The translations under genes were made by a program, and so were the position numbers. A stretch of DNA of 64,000 nucleotides from positions 64,215,290 to 64,279,289 of the forward strand of contig NC_087063.1 in NCBI RefSeq assembly GCF_963678635.1, written 5' to 3'. The notes beneath the pieces are model-generated. The model was not told the DNA's origin. It did no database searches and saw only the letters and a program-made list of their open reading frames with translations. How positions within the stretch are numbered: position 1 is the first letter of the stretch; every line of letters begins with the position of its first letter. Origin of the DNA: Symsagittifera roscoffensis. Lineage: Eukaryota; Xenacoelomorpha; Acoela; Convolutidae. Below, in pieces: positions 48,301 to 60,300 of this stretch.

Positions 48301-51300
48301 AAGGGACTGCACCCGGCCTGGTTGCAGCTGCGCACCACGAACTGGTACGGCTTCCCCCTCTCCAGGTCTGGAATCACACTCGTGTCCCGATCCTCCCGCG
48401 AAGGAAGCACCTGAATTACACACGCATACAATGAGTGAACAGTGGAACTGTAGTCTAGATCAAAGATCTCGGTTCACATCCCCTCCTTGGTTCTATAAAT
48501 GTCACATTTTAATCAATATCAAATTGGTCGGAAAATATGTAACTGTAAAATTGTATTGCTCATTTGTTTATTCATAGTTCATCATCACTGTCACATGAAC
48601 CTTCAAAATGAGCCGAATGATACAACGCATTGAAACCTTTCCTGTCGTGCGTCATTTGAACGACATTAAAATTTTCAAAATTTTGTCCAAGTGCCGAGAA
48701 AAACCGGTTGGGAGTTTTTGAGTTATAGACCAATTTCGAGCGATTAAAGCGATCAAGGAACGCAATCGAGTAAAGCAATCGAGTAAAGCAATCGAATAAC
48801 GTTCGTTATATAAAATTTGGACTCTTAGATCAAAAATTGATTTCAATGATTATAAACTAGTTTTGTAATCTTCATTTAGCGCTTCCTTGGAAATGCTGTA
48901 TAACAATACAAAAAATTTATTAAACCGTTTTTTTCTTTTTTCGTTTGCTTAAATTGAAGATGGTTGTAATTGAATATCCTCAACTTGCTAAATTCCTACG
49001 CGTGTGTATAATTATCTCATCACAACACGCACAAGAAACTTTAGTAAGTAGTAATTTGAAGATCTTTTTATAGCTTTTTATGAATGAGGTCGAAACATTC
49101 TGTGCTACTTGCACCGCAATCCTGCTTATTTAATTATTTAAATTACTACTATTTTTTTTGTTCCGACCACATCACCAAAGTGATATGGTATATCCATTTA
49201 TGTAATAAATGGCAGTGATGAAATTTCATTGTTTCGATTTTAGAAGAAAGCCCGAAAAATATATGCTTGGGTTGGTTTGTATATTCAGTCAATTTTCGAT
49301 TTTTTAATTCAGCACAATTGACGGAACCATTTTACCATTTCAAAGATATTGTTTTCCTGAACGTAAATTGTACAAATTTTTTTACCTGTGACTTTTTTTT
49401 CTAAAATTATGATGGTTTGAAAATTACTAGTTTCGCCAATTTGGGATAATTAAAGCGCGATATATTTTTTTTCTTATAACACGCGTAGGCGGTAAATTAA
49501 TGCGTTCCGAAATGAGCGGAGGCAACTCATTTGTGATATACTTAACAGTCTCCCACTATGGTTTATAATAAAAAATCATCACCCCTATACAATAAACAAG
49601 ACTGCTCGTATCAGGGCGAAGCCTTGAATGTTCCGATTGCCTTTTAAGGTTTATGGAGCAGTAATAACATAAAAAAATTAAATGCAATAAAATAAAATGA
49701 AAAAAAAAATCTTAAATTTGGATTTTTTGAAATCATCCCCTCACACGCCATTTAAAGTACACAAGAATAAATTTCGCTCTTTGTAACAAATCAATTATGG
49801 CAAATAAGCTTCTTTCAACCAATTTAGAACACAATTTCTAAGACGGATTAGCTCTCCGCCGCTTACGAGTTAATAGCGCGAAATATATCGCGCGTTAATT
49901 GTCCCAAATTGGCCAAAATGGCAATCTTTAAACCCCCATAACTTTACGAAAAATAATCACAGGTAGAATATCTTTTCAAATTTAAGCTCAGGACAACAAT
50001 ACCTTTTGAATGATATAAAAAAAATTCCGTCAAAAATGGCTAGTTAAAAAGTCGAAATTTGTCTGAAGAAAAAAAAACCCACCCGAGCACAAACATTCCG
50101 TTACTTTCGTATCGAAATTAGCACAAGAGTTTTGTGTGTTTAGAGTGTTTTAATTTTACTGCATTCTGATGGGTCGAAAATTCGCCTACTTAATCTACTT
50201 ACAATCGCCCCCGTTTATGGAAAGAGGATATTGTTCAGTCGATCCTTCATTTGGTCGTATTAACAGGATAAAACACGCTAAATACACCCTTTTGTAGTTT
50301 AAATTGGCGTGTGGGGGGATAAGCTAAAAAAAAGAAAAAAAAATTGATGAAATACGAAAAAAAGCAAAAAAACTTTCAAATTTGCCTTTTAAGTGCGGAT
50401 GGAAAACTCAGGACTTCGCCTTGATATAAAAGCAGTCTGTTTGATGAATATTTTGGTGAAAAAAGTTAATTGGTTTTTTTCCTTGATAAAGCAATCTGTC
50501 ATCTTGATAGTAAATCGATGGCCCTTGTTGAAACTGAGGAATAATGATAGAACCAGCCATGTTTTTTACCGTACTAATGAGCCCCATATTGGCAATGTCA
50601 ACAATTTTTTACTAGACTTCAACCGCCAAGAATCGATTTAGTCCAACCGATAAAAGTTCAACATGTACATGCTTTAATAAAGCCCACATCAGGTTGAAAT
50701 GGATTTTGAAATACCCTCAGATGTTAACTGTTTTAGATATACATCCACAGGCGTACGGATATAATTGTTCAGACTGTTTGTTTCTCGTGTATAAAAGACT
50801 TGTTGACCAACAATTTTTGTGTACTTTCTACGCATGGTATATTACTTGAAACAAAAATCGATTCAACTGTTACTTTGCAGTAAGAGTTCACCAAACCACC
50901 CTTTGATAAAAAGAAGAATAAAGAGATTAATGCAGCTTAACCTGTAATGAATGGATTATAGTGAATATGAGAATGTGTGTAATAAAAGTATGTTATGTAC
51001 CTTGTATTCCTGAGGAGAACCGTCCAGTCTGTAGCCTATCTGGTAGTACTGGGCCAGCTTGTCTGTCTGCCACATAAGTCGGATCCCCCCAGTCTGGTCA
51101 GGCGAGGCAGTGTTCAACACCGGCGCCAGAGGGATCCCTAAAACACCACACACTTATGCGTAAATCCACTCAGCATCAGAAATGCTGCTTAATATGTCAC
51201 AGTTACAATTATAGCAGACTTCCCATTCAATTCTAATTTAATGAAAACGCCTTTTTATGAGACTATTAGTGAAAAGTGTTTTAACTTAGTTCAGCTGGTA

Positions 51301-54300
51301 TCCAAATTTAGAGTTACACAGTTCATAAACTAACGTATCAAGAAACATAATTTCCTGGACAGATTCAGTTCATAAATTGATTTAGAAACCAGATTATTTC
51401 TATAAAAATTTAAAAAATCCAATTTAGCCGAATTGAAATTTTGGGATCTCTGCATTACCCCCCTTCCCTCGGGGTACCTAGTGACGTTATGAAAAAAAAC
51501 ATCCTGCCTAACAAGAAACATTGCAGGCAAGAACTGTTCCTTGAACCGAATACCCTTTTTGTAATAGGGAGAAAACAGTTAAAGAGATCCAATAAAAGCT
51601 GCGACTCACTTAGCTGTTTGACGTATAGCGTTCTGGTCTTGGATGTGAACTTGTTCTTGGCCTCACACAGATAGGTGCCCATGTCAGCCTCTGTTAGCTT
51701 GGGCAGCTGCACTATGGACTGGATGCTGCTTCTGAAGCGAGAGGAGGTCTGGTTGATGACCTTGGGAGTGAGAGCCAGAGGACGGGGACTGCTCTGGTCC
51801 AGTTTGAACCAGGAGATGGTCGACTGAATAAATAACACACAAATTACTTAGATCCCTGGCAAACAACCTAAGAAAAATTTGCCGAATGATAGCCGAAAAA
51901 AATTGACATCATAAAAATTATAGAAACTTGTGGACGAAGCTTTGAAATTAATCAAAAGAACTTGAAAAGCCTTACTTTTTCAAAATTATCCACATTGAAA
52001 CTTCACGAAGTGAAAGAAATCTGGCGTTGAACTTTCAAAATTGTGTATTACTGGTCTAGAGGTTGTTTATCTGTTGTGCAAGATTGAATATTCTTATGAG
52101 AGCTTCTGAACAAGGTTAAAGGTGATTTTTGCTTCATCGTACCTGTGGGAATGAGTTGACGGAGCAGCAGAGGTCCACGGGGGATCCGATTCTGGCATAG
52201 ACCCCATCGTCTACCGCACTATCCCCACAGATGCTGATCTCGGGGTCATCTAGCAAACACACGCACATATTGAAGTGCTTCAACCTCACTAAGAGATGGA
52301 TTGAAGTGTGAACAAAACTGTATTTTACAAAACTGACTGGTAGCAGGCTATTTAGATTATTCATTGGAGACCGTTCGCAATTGAGAGATACTTGGAAAAA
52401 TACATTTTTCAACAGTGTTAGCAGTAACTTGATGTCATTTAGAGGCGAACACACCTGCTTATAACTCATACGAACCCTTTGACCTTCAAATTATCTCCAG
52501 TTAATCTTGTTTTTTGACCTTGTGTGTAATTTAAATTGATTACGTACGAGCTATTTATTCACAATTGATCAAACGAATGAAAAATGGTCGTAAAAAATAG
52601 ATGATGAGGTAACGTGTTCTGGTGTGAACTACTCACAGTTGACGTAGACATCGACAGTCTGTGAGTCGGACTGTCTGATTCCGTCGTAGTAGCTCACACT
52701 GGCAGTACATGTGTACGTCCCACTGTCACTCCTGCTCAGTCTGGTCACTTCCAGCTGGCGTTTGTTCGACACCTAAATTTATTGTTTTCAACAAGGGCTC
52801 TTGTACAGCATGTAGAGTTGTACATGAACCTTGAATTTCATGGAAATTTGTACATGAACCTTGAATTTCATGGAAATTTGTACATGAACCTTGAATTTCA
52901 TGGAAATTTGTACATGAACCTTGAATTTCATGGAAATTTGTACATGAATCTTGAATGGCATGAAAAGTTGTTCATGGCTTGGGATGATCAGTAGAGAGTA
53001 GTTCTTTAAGCAAACTAGTCTTTATGAAGTTTATATTTTACTTATCCAAGAAAAAACATCTTGGAAGTACACCAGAAAGGCCAGTTAGTTGACAAGAACG
53101 ACTGTTTATTGTTTAATTCAACGCTATTCTCCTGCAAATTTCACAATCAATTTCAATGGCGAAGAACGAAAGTATTTCCAGCAGTTATATTAAAGTAACT
53201 CGCTTTACCAGAAGTTCAAATACATCCTTATACTCCCTGGGAAAACCATTCTTAGAACTACAGATCCGTCTTCAGGCGTATCTGTAGATTCAATTTCGTT
53301 CAGAAACTTGATGTTCTATTAGTAAAAAAATCCCTGATGCAAGTTGAATTTGAAGCCGTTTTTTTAAATATCAGTCTGTCTATTTTCATTTTATATTTTC
53401 ATTTTAAAAGACAAGACATACATTGGTGAATGTTTGCTTTGTTACCTGGCCCTTGCTTGGATGTAGCCACACTATACTGGCGGGGGGTTCACTCTGCACC
53501 AGACAGTGTAGACTGAGACTGGCGCCCTCGTTCTTGTACACAGGTTTCATCTCTGCTATCTCTGGCCCATCTGCAAAACAAGATTTTAAACTTCATTACT
53601 TATTAATTTCACACTCACAGAAAAGTTTTCAAAGCTAGAGAATTCTGTGTTTGAAGTCGTTTGACAATTTGACCTGAAAAAAGTACTGATTAGAAGAAAA
53701 ATTTCTTAATTTCGTAAAATTAACTTTCCTCATATTTTCATTCCTGAGTATGTTTTCATGTTCAAATGGTTTTCATGTTCAAATCGGGCATGTTGAAAAA
53801 TGAGAGACATCAAAAAGAGTATCACATTTGAGCGATTTCTACGGCTGCCGATTGTCACCTGATATAATTTCACCGATCAAAAACGAGACCAGCTTGTAAT
53901 TTAAGACAAGCGCGTATCCATGAAAAATACGCTCGCTCCTTTATAGTAGTGGATTGTTATAAAACCACCAAATTTACTGCTTTGGTCTAGCCAAACAGCA
54001 AATAACTGCCGTAATATAATTCCAATAAGACAGACTGGGTTTCAATTTCTTACCCATAAATCACAGTTAGAATTCCTTATAAAATCAATTAGAAGGTTTA
54101 TTTGGAAACAAGACTGAGTCTGGTGCATACTAGGCTTGAAAGAAATCACACTTCTGACGCAGGGCGATGCCGGTGAAGCAAAGCAGTTACTTCTTTTCCG
54201 ACTTCAGCGGATAATTCAATATATATTTTGGTCAATCGAATAATGTTATTTGGACAAATAGAGTGTCTTGTGTTTTAAACAACTTACAGGCAACAAAACT

Positions 54301-57300
54301 TCTCGTATCAGGGCAGAGCCCCGAATGTCTTCACTGCCCGTTAACTGCTCGTGAAATTTTTTTTAAAAACATCAGAAAAAAATGAAACATTTTTGAGATT
54401 TTCTATAATATAGATTTCATAATTTTATCCACCTACACACTAAGGCAAAGTACAAAGTGATATTTTTTTGCGTCTGGGAACATATTTATACGAACGAATT
54501 GCTTGATTTAGTTTAATCTGAAATGATGAAATTTGGTGTGTATTCAATTTCACGAAACAAATCGAGCATTTTATAGCCCAACTGGAATCGTAATTTTCAA
54601 AGTATTTCCGAATTCAAGCCCCTATATTTTTGCAAAAAATGACCAAAGGGTAAAATACTTGAGGCCTGCGCATTAATTTTTTCAGAGTGCGCAACAAATT
54701 CCGTCAAAAACTGAGATTTAAGCAGTTGAAAACAGCCCTGAGAAAAAATCACCTCAAGTACAAATACTTCGTTACTTTCTTTGAAAACACAAACAAAAAC
54801 TTCAGCATCTAAATTTTGAGAAAAACTTGAGCACTATAGAGGTCAACTGTGCTTTTGTGGTAACAAAAGTTTAAGTCTGACTCTTCTCGAAACCTTTGTC
54901 AATGATCAGTTTTTTGAAGAAAAATATTTGTTCTCGGAGAGGTTTTTCAAACCCGACTTCGAAGAAATTGACGAAATATTTGCGGGGTAGTCATTCTTCG
55001 AACAAATACAAAGTTTCATATTTTAACAAACCATTTTGGCAGGAGTTTTTAAAAATATCATCTGAATGCTAGCAAATAATTCAGATCAAAATTTTTAAAT
55101 AATTATCTGCGACCACTTTTCAAAAAACTACGGGTGGATTAATTAACAAGAGATAGATAAGGTTCTATTAAAACGTCAGCGGAGAACTCTATTATTCCAA
55201 ATTAAATTGAGGTAGACAACTTGGTTTAATTATTGGATTACCAGGTGCAAAAATATCACTAAGTACTTTACATAGCTTGCGGGATAGAATTAATAAAAAC
55301 TCAGACAAGATTCTGAAGTTCTATTTTATTTGATTATTTTTTCAATTTTATCTAATTTAATCAAAAATTTTTTCAAAAGAACGGCAAAAGACAGTCACAA
55401 CTTCAAAGTTTTGCTTTTTTAATGAGCAGACATATTTAAATGAAATGTCAGTTTGATCCATTTTTTGCTAAACTGAAGTCTGAACAGTGAAAAACTCGAT
55501 ATTACAAAACCAGCATTTCGCGACAATTATACATTTTAAAATTTAAACAAGGATAGCCGGTTACTGTGCAAGTGACACAGAATGTTCCGATAATAGTCTT
55601 AAAAATACCAAAAACACCAATTAGTGTCGTTTGATTTCTGCGTTGTGTGATAAAAGGATCTTAATGAAAAACTAGAACTAAAGATTATTTGACATTCATA
55701 ATAAAACAGCCAAATTGGAGAAAAAAAACATAACACGAATTTTAGCTGAACAAAACTAAATTTTCAAGTCTTAATTTAGGCATAAATAAGCTAATGTAAG
55801 CCTGCTCACTCGCTCGAAATTGGACGAAAAATCAAAATTTGAAACCGGTTTTTCTCGACATTAGAAAATTTTTTTAGGAGTTTCCTAATGTGGTTCGAAT
55901 CACCACTGAAAGAGTTCAATGTGATATGTCGCTCAGCCCAATCCAATGATTTTTTTTGGCACCTGATTTCGCTCTAAAACACACCCGAATACAAAGTTCC
56001 TCCCCATTTTCAATGGTCGGAACAAAAAATTTAAAAAAAATACAACTGAAGGGTTTTTAAAATGATAGCATGCTCGCTAAACTACAAGCGATCGTTGAGA
56101 CGCCCAATTTTGATTGAAAATCTCTACCAGAGGCCATACTTTTTTCCAATATCTAGAGGGATGGTCGGAAGAAGAAACGAAAATTGTCTTAAGTAAACTT
56201 AGTCGATTTTACTGTCTGATTGGATCTTTGACCCATTCTATATCGAACTGGTCAACCACTTAGTTATGGCTGCCTGGTTGCCGTGTAGTTATCACTAAAG
56301 TTCTTATCAGGTTTAATTTTGAAGAACCCTTTGGAACGAATTGTGGTTTCTCTTGTAGTTTAATTCAATTTTGTCTTCTTTTTGCCAAACGCTTCTTTAG
56401 CATTTGATAGCATTTTATTATTAGCACTACGTTCAAGTTAGATTAAGAGGCTGGATGAGTTGAAAAGTAAGGTTGAGTGGTGGTGAATTGGTGAATGTCG
56501 GATGTTCGAGGAGGCCCACCATGATCCGTGAGTCAACGTTACCCAGACCAGAAAAATTACCAAAAAAATTGCCCATAATTCCTAAAAAGCGACGCCTCAA
56601 CTGTTCTCCGTAAACAGGCGAATAGCTCGTAAGTTCGTCTTTTTCCTTGTGCCCTCGTGGATAAATCGTTTTCAGCAAACTCAACTAAGTTAACAATTCT
56701 TTAACTGGAAACTGGATAAAAGTGAAGACATGCAGCGTTACTTGTTCCGCACTTACATTGAACTCTGAGTGATATCGTGTGGTGATTCACCACCCCCAGC
56801 CCATTCTTGGCAAGGCACTTGTACTGGCCACTGTGGCTCCTCTCCAGCGAAGACACCTCCACTATCTTCTTACTCTCTCCACTGATCTCTCCTGCAGACA
56901 ACACACAAAACAGGGGTCAAGTTACAGGTCAAGTTAGAGGCCACAACCCTGTAAGGGTTGGAAAGTGTGAGGAACAAGGAAGGTATTGCTGGACACACAC
57001 GTGCGCATGACGTATAAACAAAGACACACATGAACATGACATTCACACATCGATGATTAAAGATAGAAACTGTAGAACAGCGGTGTTTGTAATTAGACTA
57101 ACTTTTTGCAGTTTCTACGTTTTTTTTATAAATTAATTCTTATAAGTCTAATTGTCTACGATTATTGTTCCTTTTTTTATTCCCTTCAAATACTTGTTGA
57201 TAATGTTGTTTTGTTTTTTAAATTCCAGACAATTGTTTAAGGAAAGCTATAGTTTTGATTTTTTTTCTTGAAAATGAAGAAAAAACATATTTCCTGTCGT

Positions 57301-60300
57301 CATAAATTTGAATCTATTGCTTTTTTGTGCGCTCAAACAGTAGCACGCCTTATCAGAATAGGGAAAAAGATCATTAAAATCACACTGGTTAAATTCAATC
57401 TCTGGGCCGCTGAACCAGGTAAGAGTCCTTGGGTGCTGTGCAAGTAGTACAGAAAGTTTGTGCAACAATTGTCCTTAATGAATGTTTACAAAAATGAAAA
57501 ATAAGATGGCTCCGAATTGAACTAGGTCACAAAAATGTCCTTATTGAAAGGCTTCAGGTTTGAGACGCCAAAAAATTAATGCGCCCTTTACGTGCAGTCT
57601 ATTTCGGCAAAGCCTTAATGCTATTAGATCAAAAATGGAGGATTTAGATCATAAAAGGGCTATCAGATAAAGAGAATATTAGATCATAAAAAAGAACCTC
57701 TTTTTTTCTAGATCTTATTCTCTAAATGTAGTAGTAGGATCAAAAAAGCAGCTCTTCTTTGTTTATGAAAACATTTTTAAAATAGAAAAGATTCAAACTC
57801 GGATTTTCTAAATCTAAATAAGAAATATAGTGCACATAAACAACTTTCTTGGGAACTGGTTGTAATTGCAAGTCCGAAACAATTGCGTTAAATTGAAGAA
57901 AAAAAGATTACATCATGTATTATCCAGTTGAGATCATTTAGATGACTAGAAAACTTGATATGAAATTTTTTATGATCCCAGTTTTTCATCTCCAATAACC
58001 CAATATACAATTAAATATAATGAATTAATGTTTTGGGGCTAAATTATAGTGTTGATTTCAGTTATGGAACCGGTACCAGTGATATACAAGGACATAATCG
58101 TCAGAGAATATGAAAACGACCTATCGCTCTGTTTCCATTTCCCCTGAATTTTAAACGAGGTTTGATGTTTCAAAATTACTTGAATGAAATTTTTTCAAAA
58201 GAAAAGCGCTATTATGAACAAATCTGTTTCAAAAGAAGTGACTTTGAGCGATAGATTTTTTCAAATGGAAATTTAACTTGGGGGTTAAAGTGTGAACTTC
58301 GAGTTGTGGAGGTCAGATGACAGTAATGAACAAGACATTCATAAAACATGGCCATTTATGAGTTGCAGTAATACATTGATATCTTTGCATTCTCGCATTC
58401 ACTCACCGCTCGCGAAGTAACTCTTGTTCGTGTTAGTATAGGGCAGAATGACTGAAATCGGAATTACATGAACGAAAATGACATTTCAATCACACTACAT
58501 CTGTTAATGAAATTAAACGGGACAACGTTTGATGGTTTGGTTCGTACTGGGATCTCTTAAACTATACCTTTCCCTTTTGCAGGGGTTTTCACTACTAAGT
58601 ACAAATTCGCATATGCTTAACCGTTGAAGTATTTCTTTATATTAGGGTGGCATTTCATTTTTATATACCAAAGGGGGAAATAGTTAAAGAGATCCTCCTA
58701 CTCTTTACGAATCTTGTTAACAACCCTCTTCAACTGTGACAAAATTGGGCAAAACTCCTTGCTAGGTTCAGCAATTGTATTTGTAATGCTTGACATTTGG
58801 ATAAATTCATTTCTTATAGAGTGAATGATCGTTAATAGAGGTAATAAAAGGAAAATTAATAAAAGATCGAGAACAAATGTGATGGTTACTTCCTTTTCAA
58901 AGCTATTATGAAACATCGGTCTCGCCATTTTTGTTCTGACCATTGAAAACGGGGAGGAATTTTGATTCTGGTGTGTTTAAAATTTTTTCTCTTTTTTTGT
59001 TTTCCATCCAAAATCAGGTACCACAAATAGTCATTGGGTTGGGTCCATTGATAAATCATATCAGAGTCCTTTGGATCGTGATTCGAACGACTTTAAAAAG
59101 TCTTCAATAAGTTGTTCCAGTGTTGAGAAAACTGGTTTACAACTTTTGAGTTTTAGTGAAATTTCGTAACGATCTTTATATATAAACATTAGCAATTTAG
59201 GCTAAAAAAACTTGATTTAGTATTTTTGACGAGAAAAAAATATAAAATTTTAAAAAATATTTGGCGCAAAAAATAATTATATTGGTTATCAAAAATTTTT
59301 AATATTCATAAAAATGAAAATTATTTTTTTATAGAATAATTTTTTTTATAAATTTCAATTTGTTTATTTAACTTTTGAAGAGAATTGTAGTAATTTATGC
59401 TCCTGATTTACTAAATTTCTAAGCATTCGTACAGTTCTATCATCACACGACGCATAAGAAAAAAAAAACATTAATTTGTAGGAAATTTTTTTCTGAGAAG
59501 GTGGTCGGAGTGGTCGGTTTTGTGCTACTCACAGAGAAACCGGCTATCCTTGTAACCAAAAGTTATCAAAATTTATTCCAGAAAAACTAAATTTTTTTTG
59601 CAACAAGTTGTCATCCTTCACCGGAAAAGTTGGTAAGGAGGAGGATGTCATTTAGTTTCCAATCGGATTTTAAATCAATCGGAATAAAGAATTTAACAAA
59701 ATTCAGAAAACTAGATTATTAAAGAAATTTTTGATATTCCCGTATGAAGTCTAAAAACTATCCACTTCGGAAACTAGAAATCGTTCACGTTTTTTCAAGC
59801 CATTTTAGTTTTGTAATTATAGAGTGGCATTTGCCTTTTTTTAATGATTTAACTTTTAAAAAAAGAATCCAAAATCTGTTCGGAAAAAAATAAAATTTGA
59901 GGAGAACAAATTTTACGACTTTTTCTGTAAAAACTATATCAGTGACTTCCCAACGTTTATTGATAAATGATAAATCAACCCGACTTCCACTACATTCATT
60001 GGCATTTAAAAACAGCCATCAAACAGTTAGAAAATATTCATGAACTGAAGGAAACCGACAAAAAAAAAACATTTTTTTTTGACATTTGTTTTCTAATTTA
60101 AGAAATGAAAGGCTTTTTCATTTTCAGATTATTGACGCAGTTTTTGAGGAAACTAAACCAAGTAGAGAAAACATGATCAAATAATGGAAACCAAAAGTCA
60201 AGCACGCCATTTCAGGGGCAGTTCTAGGATGTTCTTGAAGTGAGGGGATTTTCAAAAAGTTTTTGAAATTTTGTCAATATTTTTTAATAAGTCGACCAAA

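Noticed and set aside
52805-52978. Possible CRISPR array
   Set aside because: Head-to-tail units without spacers in a eukaryotic intron.
52782-52994. ORF of repeated NLYMNLEFHG units
   Set aside because: Intronic 30-bp tandem repeat; no splice sites on the plus strand.
58072-58150. Plus-strand stretch starting MEPVPVIYKDIIVREYENDL after a TTTCAG
   Set aside because: It lies in an intron of gene 2 on the opposite strand, is short, and no partner exon is visible.
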